35,292 nt of DNA, taken from a bacterium. GTDB lineage: Bacteria > Chloroflexota > Dormibacteria > UBA8260 > Bog-877. The translations under genes and the position numbers were made by a program. The notes beneath the pieces were generated by a model. It ran no database searches. It was not told where the DNA came from and was given only the letters and a program-made list of their open reading frames with translations. This document shows, in pieces, positions 7,842-16,350 of the stretch. Numbering within the stretch: position 1 is the first letter of the stretch; each line of letters begins with the position of its first letter. The stretch spans positions 1 to 35,292 of the forward strand of contig JAJYWT010000213.1 of the NCBI GenBank assembly GCA_021791345.1. Direction: 5' to 3'.

Positions 7842-8723
7842 ATGACAAAACCGCGGCGGGGCGTGTCGTGTCGCGGGCTGGTGCAGCTGGCCCATCCAGG
7901 CCCAGCGGTGGCCTGCACCGCCCTCACGGTCATGGCGGGGCGGGGCGCCCTGCGCGCGGCTGCGATCACCGCCCCCGGGTCCCGGCGGCGGCTGGTGATG
8001 GCGGCGGCGGCGATGTTCCTCGCCCAGATCAGCACCGGTAGCCTCAACGACTATTGCGATCGCGTGGCCGACCGCCGGCACCAGCCCTACAAGCCGATTG
8101 CGAAGGGGCTGGTGCCGGCGCCGATCGCGCTCGCCTTCGCCGCCTCGACCGCCGCCCTGTCCGCCACCATGGCGGCGGCCCTCGGCGCCGCCGCCGGCGG
8201 GTGGATGATCTTGGGACTGGCCTGTGGGTGGGCCTATGACGTTCGGCTCAGCCGCACCCCATGGTCGTTCGCGCCCTTCGTGGTCGGCATCGTCACCGTG
8301 CCCTGGGTGGGCATGGCGGCGGTCGGTGCCCGTGCCCGCCGACCCGCCCTGACCTCCCTCCTGGCCGCCCTGCTGGGCTTTGGCCTGCATCTCGCCAACG
8401 GCGGACCCGACGCCGTGCGAGACCGCCAGGCCGGCCGCCGCAGCCTGCCCGCCCTGCTGGGAGCCGAGCGCTGCAAGGGGCTCACGCAGCTGCTCCTGAC
8501 GGTCGCCGCCGCGCTGGTCGGTCTGCTCGCACCCCCGGCAAGCAGGCCTGCCGCGCGCCGCCGCGCCGCCGCCGCGCTGGTGATCCTGGCCTGGGACCGG
8601 CACCAGAATCGCCCCCATCGGTCGGCCGGCCAGCACCCGTTCGTCCTCCCGGTGCTGGCGGCAGGCATCCTGGCGGCGGGTTGGCTGGCATCCCCGCGCC
8701 GGGCGGTCCCGGATGAAGAATAG
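7842..8723 (+). CDS. UbiA-family prenyltransferase
   Basis: An integral membrane prenyltransferase of 293 residues with about eight hydrophobic helices. The first Asp-rich motif is N69-D70...D73...D77 (NDYCDRVADR), followed by the KPIAKG loop. The second conserved region is WAYDVRLSRTPWS, and a third Asp/Arg cluster is in NGGPDAVRDRQAGRRSLP. These bind prenyl diphosphate through magnesium and attach it to an aromatic or other acceptor. The acceptor cannot be told: menaquinone, heme or lipid synthesis are all possible. It is divergent from hemE with only a few tens of bases between starts. No clear ribosome site precedes the ATG. Confidence 0.8.
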   Translation: MTKPRRGVSCRGLVQLAHPGPAVACTALTVMAGRGALRAAAITAPGSRRRLVMAAAAMFLAQISTGSLNDYCDRVADRRHQPYKPIAKGLVPAPIALAFAASTAALSATMAAALGAAAGGWMILGLACGWAYDVRLSRTPWSFAPFVVGIVTVPWVGMAAVGARARRPALTSLLAALLGFGLHLANGGPDAVRDRQAGRRSLPALLGAERCKGLTQLLLTVAAALVGLLAPPASRPAARRRAAAALVILAWDRHQNRPHRSAGQHPFVLPVLAAGILAAGWLASPRRAVPDEE

Positions 8724-8732
8724 GATGGGCAC

Positions 8733-9362
8733 GTGGGGATGAGCCCTGGCCTGACCGATCCCGCTGAGGTTCTTCGGGACTACGGCGGCGAGGGGCCGGA
8801 ACTCCGCATCCGGCCCTCCGAGCGGGAGCGTGCCCGTGCCGCGGTGCTGGCGGGGCGGACGCTGGCGCTGCTCAGCCTGCCCATCGGGCTGGTCCTGGCA
8901 GTACTTTCGGGATCGTGGGTCTGGATCGTGGTGGTTGAGAGCTGGGCGGTGGTGGCGGCGGTCACCTCCTACTTTGGCCAGGCTCACAACGCCGTCTTCG
9001 TGGGCGAGACCGGCATCCGCCGGCTCTCGCGCGGCTGCGCCGTGGTCGCCCCCTGGGCCGCGCTCACCGGGCTGGAGGTCGCGGTGCCCGGCAATCACAT
9101 CGTGGTCTTCCGCCTGCAGGCCTCGCGGCTCGAGATCCAGAAGCTGACCCGGGGACGGTCACGTGCCGCCAAGGCGATGCTGAAAAACATGCCGGAAGGG
9201 TTGGAGATGAGGCTGGATCGGGACAGCGCCGACCGGGTGGTGGCGGAGGTCGCGAAGCGGCGGCCGGAGCTGCGTGGGTTGGCCGACTGGGCCACGACGA
9301 GCCGACTGCCGGAGCCGCGGCCGGGGACGGCCAGGACTTCGGATCAAGCCCGCCGGCCCTGA
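8733..9362 (+). CDS. Two-helix membrane protein of unknown function
   Basis: 209 residues. A charged N-terminus is followed by two adjacent hydrophobic helices (about 40-80, LALLSLPIGLVLAVLSGSWVWIVVVESWAVVAAVTS with a short turn). Then comes a mixed domain (NAVFVGETGIRRLSRGCAVVAPWAALTGLEVAV, VVFRLQASRLEIQKL) whose strand pattern and W in the middle resemble a PH-like domain of the YdbT/DUF304 type. The last 40 residues are polar. It starts with GTG at 8733 (AGGA seven bases upstream) or ATG at 8739, ten bases after the UbiA stop, so the two are probably one transcript. Function unknown. Confidence 0.7.
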   Translation: MGMSPGLTDPAEVLRDYGGEGPELRIRPSERERARAAVLAGRTLALLSLPIGLVLAVLSGSWVWIVVVESWAVVAAVTSYFGQAHNAVFVGETGIRRLSRGCAVVAPWAALTGLEVAVPGNHIVVFRLQASRLEIQKLTRGRSRAAKAMLKNMPEGLEMRLDRDSADRVVAEVAKRRPELRGLADWATTSRLPEPRPGTARTSDQARRP

Positions 9363-9398
9363 TCCTCGGCGGGGCGGCCAGCCGCCCTCAGGGATCAG
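9359..9398. terminator. Bidirectional hairpin between convergent genes
   Basis: CTGATCC at 9359-9365 pairs with GGATCAG at 9392-9398, and inside it GGGCGGC at 9372-9378 pairs with GCCGCCC at 9381-9387. The hairpin covers both stop codons of the convergent genes. There is no T run, so it would act as a structured 3-prime end or a Rho-independent-like terminator of the GC-rich type. Confidence 0.55.
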
Positions 9399-9639
9399 CC
9401 TCTCCTCCCAGCAGCGCCCGGCGCAGCCGCTGTCGTTGCTCCTGACTGGCCTGCTCGAGCCGCTGCAGCAGACGCTCGAGCATCTCCTCGGCATCGGCCG
9501 CCGCAGCCACCAGATCATCCTGCCCCGCCAACCGCTCCTGCACGCGCCGGAGCCTCCTCAGCGCCGCGCGGGCCTCGGTCCTGGCCTGGTCCAGCTGATG
9601 GCGCTGCGCCGCGAGGCGGCCGCTCTCCAACTCATCCAT
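9388..9639 (-). CDS. Small coiled-coil protein
   Basis: An 83-residue protein that is almost one continuous charged helix: MDELESGRLAAQRHQLDQ, then LRRLRRVQERLAGQ, then DAEEMLERLLQRLEQ and QRQRLRRALLGG. Heptad spacing of Leu with flanking Arg/Glu/Gln points to a coiled coil. Its ATG at 9639 overlaps the stop of the upstream MFS gene (9632-9634) by eight bases, so translation is probably coupled. It ends just at the bidirectional hairpin. No function can be assigned. Confidence 0.6.
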   Translation of the reverse strand: MDELESGRLAAQRHQLDQARTEARAALRRLRRVQERLAGQDDLVAAAADAEEMLERLLQRLEQASQEQRQRLRRALLGGEADP

Positions 9640-10867
9640 GGGAGGTGCGCAGCGCCCGGTAGCAGGGGATGAGCAGGAGGCCGGCCCCCAGATACGAGGC
9701 CGCCATGATCGCGAAGCCGGCGGCGAAGCCCAGGTGCTGGATCGCCTGCCCCAGGCCGATGATCCACAGGGAGCCCACCCCATAGGAGACGGCGAAGTAG
9801 ACGCCGAACACGCTGGACTGGCTGCCCGCGGTGACGCTGTCGCTGACCAGAGCCTGCAGCAGAGGATTCTCCACATAGGCCACCAGGCCCACGAGCAGAG
9901 CCAAGACCACCAGCACCGCGATCGGGAAGTGGGCCGCCATGCCGAAGGCCACGACCGCGACGGCTGAGAGCAGGTAGGCGCTCCAGAGAACGGGGATCCG
10001 GCCCAGGCGGTCCGACAGGTAGCCGCCCAAAAGCGGTCCCAGCACGGCCCCGAGCAGGACCAGGTTGAAGATCGCGCCCACCTCGACCTCGGGAAGATGA
10101 ATCCCGTCGCGGAGGTAGACCGGGATGTAGGCATTGAGCGTGCCCAGCCCGCGGCCCCCGGCGGCCACCGTGGCGGCCAAGATCGCGAACAGAGCCACCC
10201 TCGGGTTGACGAACTGGCTGCGGTCGAAGCGGGGAAGGCGCAATCGAGGCCGCTCCAGGAAGTGCCGGCGGGGGCGCTCCTCGCCCGGTACGGGGGGAAA
10301 GGTGAGCAGCAGGAGGATCCCCATCAGGAACAAAGGCGCGGAGAGGATCAGCAGGGCGGGGCGCCAGCCCAGGTCGGCGATCATCAGCGCCCCCGGGATC
10401 GGGATCACGAGCGAGCCGACGCTGCCGCCGATGGTGGTGAGGCTCAGCGCCGTGCCCCGTCGCTCGGGATAGGTGCGGGCGGCAACCGAGCTTCCGACTG
10501 GGTGCTGCTGGCTGCTGCCGAGGATGGCCACCCCCTGGCCGGCCGCGAACAGGGGGTAGGTCGGCGCCAGCGACTGGATGATCGCGCACGCCGCCACCAC
10601 CAGGTTCTGGGACCCCAGCACCCAGCGGGCCGCCACTCGCCTGCCCACGTAGCCGGCGCTCGCCTGGGTGAGGCCGCCGACCACCCCGATGAGCCCCACC
10701 GCCAGGCCGAGGGTGGCGTAGTTGAGATGGAAGGCGAGCAGGATCGCGGGGTAGGTGAGTGGCAGCAGCCCGGAGTACATGTGCTGGCCGGCATGGGAGG
10801 CGGCCACCAGTCCGAGCGCGCGCCGGCGCGGGACCGGGCGCGCAGCGACCCCTGATTCGGCAGCCAT
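9632..10867 (-). CDS. MFS transporter
   Basis: A 411-residue major-facilitator protein with twelve predicted helices in two halves separated by a long basic cytoplasmic loop (about 195-225, PGEERPRRHFLERPRLRLPRF). Motif-A-like sequences occur after helix 2 (GYVGRRVAARW) and, better preserved, after helix 8 (GGYLSDRLGRIPVL). SHAGQHMYSGLLPLTYPAIL near the N-terminus is reminiscent of Fsr-type (fosmidomycin resistance) carriers. It is probably a proton-driven efflux pump for a small molecule; the substrate is unknown. It lies 22 bases after the T4SS CHAP gene on the same strand, so read-through is possible, and is followed by the overlapping coiled-coil gene. Confidence 0.85.
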   Translation of the reverse strand: MAAESGVAARPVPRRRALGLVAASHAGQHMYSGLLPLTYPAILLAFHLNYATLGLAVGLIGVVGGLTQASAGYVGRRVAARWVLGSQNLVVAACAIIQSLAPTYPLFAAGQGVAILGSSQQHPVGSSVAARTYPERRGTALSLTTIGGSVGSLVIPIPGALMIADLGWRPALLILSAPLFLMGILLLLTFPPVPGEERPRRHFLERPRLRLPRFDRSQFVNPRVALFAILAATVAAGGRGLGTLNAYIPVYLRDGIHLPEVEVGAIFNLVLLGAVLGPLLGGYLSDRLGRIPVLWSAYLLSAVAVVAFGMAAHFPIAVLVVLALLVGLVAYVENPLLQALVSDSVTAGSQSSVFGVYFAVSYGVGSLWIIGLGQAIQHLGFAAGFAIMAASYLGAGLLLIPCYRALRTSHG

Positions 10868-10888
10868 CGAGAACAGGATAGGGAGCGA

Positions 10889-11560
10889 TCAGGCGCCGGA
10901 AGACCCGTTCGCCGGCCCATAGATGAAGCCGGCCAGGTGCTCGAACGAGCTGCCGGTGCCGCCGGCGGCAACCCCGCGCAGGTCCACGAAGGGTGGCACT
11001 GGCCCTACCAGCGCCCAGTTGGCCTCGGCCACCGTGTAATCGCCCTGGGCATCCACCCCCACCACGAAGGCCACATGCCCGTCCCCCGAGTCGGTGTAGA
11101 CGGCTATCGCTCCGACCGTGGGGGTGCTGCCGACCGCGAAGCCAGCCTGGGCGGCGAGGCCGAGCCATTGGCCGGCGTTGCCGCCCAGCAGCCCGCTCGG
11201 GGTGTACCAGGCTATCCGGCGCCGGGTGGCCACGTACCAGGTGCACTGCCCGGTCGCGAAACCCTGATAGGCGTAGGGGTACGGCGTGGGATGCCCGGTG
11301 CAGGCCGACGGGTCCATCGCCAATGCCCCGGGCTCCGGACCGCAGGGAACGGCCCACTCCGGGAAGTTCGCGCCACCGGAGAGGATGACTCGTCCGGCAG
11401 GGAGCATGAAGCCACCGGGGCTGGGCAGGAGCCCGGAGACCGCGGGCCACCCGGCCGCGGCTGCGCCGACCCCCAGAAGCCCGAGCAGGGAGAGGGTGAC
11501 GAGCAACGGGATCGCGCATCCCGTGAGCGCCACCGCCGAGATCAATCTCGACGCCCTCAT
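10889..11560 (-). CDS. CHAP-domain hydrolase of the T4SS operon (VirB1 role)
   Basis: 223 residues. An N-terminal signal anchor (about 8-36) is followed by an extracytoplasmic region and a CHAP amidase/endopeptidase domain with C106 in GQCTWYVA, H162 in GDGHVAFV and the AEANW segment as third site. It would locally open peptidoglycan for the secretion channel, the job done by VirB1/CwlT-type enzymes elsewhere. Its ATG at 11560 overlaps the VirB4 stop as ATGA, so the start is decided by coupling; the longer reading to 11686 lies inside virB4. It is the last gene of the operon. The CHAP core resembles that at 5695-6669 (FATGQCTWYVATRR against FAFGECTWYVATQR), suggesting shared ancestry. Confidence 0.87.
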   Translation of the reverse strand: MRASRLISAVALTGCAIPLLVTLSLLGLLGVGAAAAGWPAVSGLLPSPGGFMLPAGRVILSGGANFPEWAVPCGPEPGALAMDPSACTGHPTPYPYAYQGFATGQCTWYVATRRRIAWYTPSGLLGGNAGQWLGLAAQAGFAVGSTPTVGAIAVYTDSGDGHVAFVVGVDAQGDYTVAEANWALVGPVPPFVDLRGVAAGGTGSSFEHLAGFIYGPANGSSGA

Positions 11561-13812
11561 GGGGCCGCTCCCTGGTCCCCGGCCAGCGCATTCGTGGTCA
11601 GAGCCGGCAGCCATTCCGTGGGGGCGGCGCCCCGGAAGGCCGCGTGCTCGCCGCCAACCAGGACCAGGCCACATCCCGGCTCGCACGAACCCAGCATCTC
11701 GGCCTCCCGCGCGGAGAGCCCAAATGCCTTCCGCACCGCGGGGATCGCCACCGGCTCCTGGCGCAGCAGCAACTTGGTGTGGCAGTTGCGGATCACCACA
11801 TTCCCCACTGGTGACTCGAGGAAGTCCTCGACCACCTGGGAGACCACCACCAGGCCGGCTCCGAATTTGCGCAGCCGTCGCGTCAGCCGCTCCAGCGACT
11901 TGGCGGATCGCTCCGAACCCAGCAGCACCTCGGCCTCGTCCACAACCAGCAGATGGGCGATGCCGGCCCGCTGCTCCAGCTCCGACTCGAGGTAGACCAG
12001 AGCCAGTTGGACCAGCGCTGTCAGCAGGCGGTCGCGGTCATGGCGGAGATCGCGGAGCGAGATCGCGGAGAAGTGGGTCCCGGCGAACTCTGCCCGGCCG
12101 TCGAAGAGGCCCTGCTCCACCCCGGTGGTCAGCCGCCGCAACCGGGTGGAGAGCGTGTTGGCGCCGGCGGCCGCGAGCGCGTCGACCAGGTGCTGGAGGC
12201 AGGCTTCCCCGTGAGCGTCACGGAGGACCGCCAGCAGCGCCACTTCCATCTGCTCGAGGCTGGAGTCGTCGAGCGCGTCGCCGTCGGCGGACGCCAGCCG
12301 CTCCAGGATCGGGAGGACCTGGAATGCGCGCAGCTCCGCCGCCCTCTCGTCGGTCGTGTGCAGGGCCGGGCCCAGCGGGTTCAGGCCGCCCCCGGCGGTC
12401 CGGCCCAGCTCCGTGAACTCACCCCCCAACAGCCCTGCCAGCTCCCGATACTCGCCGGCCGGGTCGACGCACCGGAGCCTCACCCCCCGCAGGGATAGGC
12501 GGGCTGAGAGCAGCTTGGCAGTGAACGACTTGCCGGCGCCAGAGGTTCCCAGGACCACAACGTTGAAGTTCGGATTCTGGCGCGAGAACGGGTCCACAAA
12601 CACCAGCTCTCTGGAGATCAGGCTTGGCCCCAGCAGGGCCCCGTCCGAGCCGGTCAGCCCGGCTCGGACGAAGGGGATGGCGGTCGCCAGGGCGCCCGCG
12701 GTCATATCCCTCCGCCACTCCATCGGATCAGCGCCGAGCGGGACGGTGGTGCGCCAGCCGTCGACCTGCCGATGGGTGGTGGGCGTGGTGGTGCAGCCGA
12801 TCTCGGCCAGGGCGGATGAGATCCAGCTCCACCCCGACTCCAGCTCCTCCTCCGACTGGGCTTCCAGGGTCAGCGTGAGCCCGAGCCCGAAGAGGCGTTC
12901 CTCCTCCAGCAGCACCCGCTCCTCGAGTTCCAGCGCATCGCCGAGGGCTGAGCGCGTGCCCTGGTCGGGGCGCCGACCGCGCAGGTGGTCCACCTGGAGG
13001 CTGGTCTCGAAGCTCCGGATCCGCCGACGGAGATGGCTGAGGGTCGCCAGCTTGGGCATCGGATAGATGTGCTCGGCCAATCGCAGGCCGCATGGCGGGC
13101 TGACCAGCAGGGCCGCCAGCCACCCCATGCGCACGCGGCGGGGAAACCCTGACACGTGCAGGCTGCGGCAGATCCGGCGGTCGACCACCAGTCGATCTGG
13201 TTCCACGGTGACCCGGGACGGAGCCAGCCAGCTCCGGAAGTCTGCCGGCCAGCGGCCGCTGCGGCCACCACAGCACTCCTGGAGGAGCGCGAACCAGCTG
13301 CCCTGGTCGAGCCGTCGCCCGCGCAGCCCGATTCGCTCCAACCCGGCCAGGAGGGCGTCGCACCTTCGGTCCAGGTCCGTTTGCTCCCGGGAGGCCGTGG
13401 GTTGGCGATGCCACGGGTGGAGCGCGCGAGGAACCGGCCCGGGCCAGACGACCACCAGGTGGCGCTGGAGTTGCACCTGGTGGCGAGCCACCAAGTGGTC
13501 GGCAAAGCGGCGGTCGCACTCGGCGGGGGGCGGCTCCGCGCCGCCACCTGCCCGGGGCGCTCCAATGCCCCCGCCCAGGGGTCTGGACCACATGTAGATC
13601 GAGATTGGCGCCCCGAGGGAGGTGAGCAGCTGACGGTATCGGTGCCAGAGCCCCTCGCGACCTTCGTCGTCCTGAAGCAGGAAGTTGATGGGGTCGATCT
13701 CCAGCGCGGCGCGGAGGGCGCCCGAGACCAAGGTTGCGGTGTTGCCCTCCACACAGGCGACGTCGACGACGCTGGTCGTGTGCCGACCACCGGGGAGCGC
13801 TGCGAGCCTCAC
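11557..13812 (-). CDS. VirB4/TraE-type T4SS ATPase
   Basis: A 751-residue ATPase that powers assembly of, or transport through, a type IV secretion channel at the inner membrane. Walker A is GTSGAGKS at 422-429 and Walker B LLVVDEAE at 621-628. The VDPAGEYREL and GAGLVVVSQVVEDFLES segments between and after them are typical of the VirB4/TraC/TraE branch of HerA-FtsK ATPases. The first 400 residues are the poorly conserved VirB4 N-terminal domain with LTLEAQSEEELE. The GTG start at 13812 overlaps the PrgI stop as GTGA; reading further to 14007 would run through the PrgI gene. It is followed by the CHAP gene with an ATGA overlap. The order PrgI-VirB4-CHAP is the standard Gram-positive conjugation order. 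Confidence 0.92.
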   Translation of the reverse strand: MRLAALPGGRHTTSVVDVACVEGNTATLVSGALRAALEIDPINFLLQDDEGREGLWHRYRQLLTSLGAPISIYMWSRPLGGGIGAPRAGGGAEPPPAECDRRFADHLVARHQVQLQRHLVVVWPGPVPRALHPWHRQPTASREQTDLDRRCDALLAGLERIGLRGRRLDQGSWFALLQECCGGRSGRWPADFRSWLAPSRVTVEPDRLVVDRRICRSLHVSGFPRRVRMGWLAALLVSPPCGLRLAEHIYPMPKLATLSHLRRRIRSFETSLQVDHLRGRRPDQGTRSALGDALELEERVLLEEERLFGLGLTLTLEAQSEEELESGWSWISSALAEIGCTTTPTTHRQVDGWRTTVPLGADPMEWRRDMTAGALATAIPFVRAGLTGSDGALLGPSLISRELVFVDPFSRQNPNFNVVVLGTSGAGKSFTAKLLSARLSLRGVRLRCVDPAGEYRELAGLLGGEFTELGRTAGGGLNPLGPALHTTDERAAELRAFQVLPILERLASADGDALDDSSLEQMEVALLAVLRDAHGEACLQHLVDALAAAGANTLSTRLRRLTTGVEQGLFDGRAEFAGTHFSAISLRDLRHDRDRLLTALVQLALVYLESELEQRAGIAHLLVVDEAEVLLGSERSAKSLERLTRRLRKFGAGLVVVSQVVEDFLESPVGNVVIRNCHTKLLLRQEPVAIPAVRKAFGLSAREAEMLGSCEPGCGLVLVGGEHAAFRGAAPTEWLPALTTNALAGDQGAAP

Positions 13813-14147
13813 GGCCGGGTCCACGGCAGCGCGGAGCGGTGCCGGGCGTCGACCGGCGTGAACCGCGCTGAGTCGGGCGCCCGGAAGAGTTCCGGATGGA
13901 GCAGCACCTTGGGTTGGATCTGGAAGCGGGCCCAGTCTCCCAAGAAGGCATCGAGCGCTCGTCCCTGGCACCGGCCAAATGCCAGGGCACTGGCCACCAG
14001 CAGCCACGGGGAGCCTGCCAAGAGAGCCTCGGCCGCCGCCAGGTGGGCTCGCAGCAGCACATAGACGGGCAGGGCGCCCGCCCCCATCCAGCCGAGCTGA
14101 TGTCCGGTGAACAGCCCCCAGCGCGTCGGCATCGCTGAGATGGGCAT
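13809..14147 (-). CDS. PrgI-family T4SS inner-membrane protein
   Basis: 112 residues. A short N-terminus with PTRWGLFTGHQLGW, which matches the PrgI pattern of a polar strand followed by an LT-x-x-Q-like motif, precedes two hydrophobic helices (about 17-36 and 46-60). Then comes a basic segment GRCQGRALDAFLGDWARF and a polar tail. PrgI proteins sit in the membrane beside VirB4 (a VirB3-like role). Of three possible starts I chose ATG 14147 because GAGG lies five bases upstream; ATG 14168 or TTG 14174 would extend it slightly into a TTGA overlap with the VirB6 stop. Its stop overlaps the virB4 start. Confidence 0.75.
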   Translation of the reverse strand: MPISAMPTRWGLFTGHQLGWMGAGALPVYVLLRAHLAAAEALLAGSPWLLVASALAFGRCQGRALDAFLGDWARFQIQPKVLLHPELFRAPDSARFTPVDARHRSALPWTRP

Positions 14148-14170
14148 CGGAACCTCTGTGGGCGCCATGG

Positions 14171-16312
14171 TCAACTACTGGTGTCCGCCCGGTCCGGGCG
14201 CAGAGGCGCCAGCCGACCGCGTCTCAGTGCGTTGAGATAGCTGGCATCGAGGTCGTGAACCAGGCGGCCCTGGGCCAGCGCATAGTTGCTGCCCAGCTGT
14301 CGCAGCCGCTCCTGGCCCGCTGCGGAGCGCAGATCGGCCCTCAGGGATGCCAACTCGCTGGGTTCGACCTTCAGGACCCTGGTCAGCTCCGGCCCGGCTT
14401 CCGGACGACTCACCAGCTGTCTGCCGATGAAGTGCTCACGGGACTCGTAGCCGTCAACCTGGGGCCAGCGCGCTTGCCCCGCCAGTTCTCCCTGTTCCAG
14501 GCGGGTGGCCTGGGCATGGTCGATCGGCCCTGGCAGCCCGGTGACCTCACGGAGCGAGGTCCCCACGTTGGCCCCGAAGCGAGCGACGCGCGGCCCGGCC
14601 TGGGTGCGGGCCATGAGGGCACCTCCCAGCAGCACGCCGGAGGAAGCCGAGGCCAGCCCCCGCAAGCTGCGGTAGGTGGACATCTCCCCGTGGCTGATCC
14701 GCTTGGGCACCTCCAGCATCAGCCACACCGTCACGATCGCCAGCAGGCACTTGGCGAACTGGTTGCCGGGGTTGCCGCTGCCGACCGCCGCGAGCAGGCC
14801 GTGGGAGGTCGCGGCGCAGCCCGCGGTCGACCCTGCGGAGATGAAGGGGCACGAGGTGGCCGAGCCGACCGGGGCCAGCCCGGAGACGGTCGAGATGACC
14901 GCGACGAAGACGATGAAGATCAGGGTCTGGATCACCACCACCGCGGAGAGCTCGGCCAAGGTGCGCCAGTAGCGGTTGAACAGCCCGCGTCCGCCCGGCA
15001 GGGCCAGCATCACGAACGCCAGGCTGGAGCAGCCCGCGAGGATCGCCAGCACCAGATAGCGGGCCAGGTAGGTCATCGCCAGCCACAGCCCGAGCAGGGT
15101 GAGCACCGTGTAGGCGAGCATGCCCTGGATCCCGTCGGGCACGTCATAGCCGTTGCGCCCGTGCGGGCCGACCCCGGCCCAGACGTCCGTGAAGGTGGGG
15201 ACGGTCCCCCAGTAGATGTCGGCGTACCTGCAGTCGGAGGGACTCTGGCCGTTGCCCGCGATCGGCTCCCCCGGCAGCGGCAGCAGGTTCAGCTGCTGGG
15301 ATCCCAGCTCCGGGTTGCCGCCACCTTCCAGGCAGGACTGGTTCTGGTTGTCGTTGACCTGGTTGTCGGTGTTCGTGCAGAGGGGCTGGCTGGGACTGGC
15401 GTCTCCCCGATCACAGTTGGCATCGTGGAGGGGGGGCCCGAAGAAGTTCTGGGAGCGGTCCAGAACCTCCTTGGTGAAGTCGGGGCTGTCGGCGGCGATG
15501 CAGTGCGACTGGGTGAAGTGGAGGTCCATCCACGGCTTGACGAGGACCTGCTGGCGCGGGGCGTTCCCCGGCGCGGAGATGTGAATTCCAGGGTGGGTGA
15601 TGGGGCTGTCCTCGGGGCAGTAGGCCGTCATGTCGAGGATGGTCATCATGTCCAGCGGCTGGGAGGGGTGCGCGCCCATCCCCGAGAACGTCGCCCCCAA
15701 GAGCCCCTGGGAGAGCCAGGTCCCGGCGTCGATGGCCCGGCCCGCCAGGTGCAGCGGGAGGCCCGCGCCGATCACCGCGGCGGCGATCAGGCATGGCACT
15801 ATCCCGGCCCTGAGGTTCAGCTCCTGGCCCGCCATGAAGAACGAGACCTGCAGGGCGAAGGCGAGGACGATCAGGGCCAGTGCCAAGGGGGTCAGGATCG
15901 AGTTCAGGCGCTGCACCCAGGGGATGCAGCCGCCGGGGCCGCACTCGTGGGCGGGCTCGCCGAGCGAGCCATCGTAGTTGTCGACGGCCGGGTTCGATCC
16001 GACCAGGGTCGTGATCAGACTCCAGGGACCGGCGGTCACTGTGCCGTTGGCGGGGTCGATGTGGGAGGGGTCGGGGCTGCCGTCCAGGCTGCCCATGATC
16101 GCCACCGGCCCGGACACGAAGGCGTCCATCACGTAGCAGAAGGGATCGGTGATGCCGGGGCACTGCTGACTGGTGGTGCTGGTGCCGGCGACGCTGGTCG
16201 TGGGGGCCGGGGGGGTGGGTGACGGGGTCGACCTCGCTGCCGCGAGCTCCAGGTCGACTCCTCCTGCGCTTCGACTCAAGCCCGCCACGCCCAGCAGAAC
16301 CAGCGGTATCAA
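14171..16312 (-). CDS. VirB6/TrbL-like polytopic T4SS channel protein
   Basis: 713 residues. A hydrophobic N-terminus is followed by a Ser/Thr/Pro linker and an ectodomain to about 135. Two helices (about 140-160 and 168-190) come next, then a large Cys-, Asn- and Pro-rich extracytoplasmic segment (about 205-395). Four more helices lie at about 398-420, 421-438, 453-478 and 520-536, and a cytoplasmic tail of about 170 residues has helical, charged C-terminal repeats. This fits the TrbL/VirB6 role of forming the inner-membrane channel. The first usual start codon is TTG at 16312, but hydrophobic coding-like sequence continues upstream to a CTG overlapping the VirB2 stop (see findings). The stop is adjacent to PrgI. 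Confidence 0.82.
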   Translation of the reverse strand: MIPLVLLGVAGLSRSAGGVDLELAAARSTPSPTPPAPTTSVAGTSTTSQQCPGITDPFCYVMDAFVSGPVAIMGSLDGSPDPSHIDPANGTVTAGPWSLITTLVGSNPAVDNYDGSLGEPAHECGPGGCIPWVQRLNSILTPLALALIVLAFALQVSFFMAGQELNLRAGIVPCLIAAAVIGAGLPLHLAGRAIDAGTWLSQGLLGATFSGMGAHPSQPLDMMTILDMTAYCPEDSPITHPGIHISAPGNAPRQQVLVKPWMDLHFTQSHCIAADSPDFTKEVLDRSQNFFGPPLHDANCDRGDASPSQPLCTNTDNQVNDNQNQSCLEGGGNPELGSQQLNLLPLPGEPIAGNGQSPSDCRYADIYWGTVPTFTDVWAGVGPHGRNGYDVPDGIQGMLAYTVLTLLGLWLAMTYLARYLVLAILAGCSSLAFVMLALPGGRGLFNRYWRTLAELSAVVVIQTLIFIVFVAVISTVSGLAPVGSATSCPFISAGSTAGCAATSHGLLAAVGSGNPGNQFAKCLLAIVTVWLMLEVPKRISHGEMSTYRSLRGLASASSGVLLGGALMARTQAGPRVARFGANVGTSLREVTGLPGPIDHAQATRLEQGELAGQARWPQVDGYESREHFIGRQLVSRPEAGPELTRVLKVEPSELASLRADLRSAAGQERLRQLGSNYALAQGRLVHDLDASYLNALRRGRLAPLRPDRADTSS

Positions 16313-16350
16313 CGAGGCGCTGACGACGAGGACGAGCCGCGCCCGAGCGG

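Noticed and set aside
9558..11591. A 677-codon minus-strand frame spanning the MFS and CHAP genes
   Set aside because: It is Arg/Gly/Pro-rich noise in another frame of two well-supported genes.
12728..14062. A 444-codon minus-strand frame over the virB4 region
   Set aside because: Compositional shadow of virB4 and PrgI; no motifs.
14255..16222. A 655-codon plus-strand open frame across the VirB6-like gene
   Set aside because: Gly/Arg/Asp-rich low-complexity translation with no family motif; it mirrors the real minus-strand gene, which has clear membrane helices and coupled neighbours.
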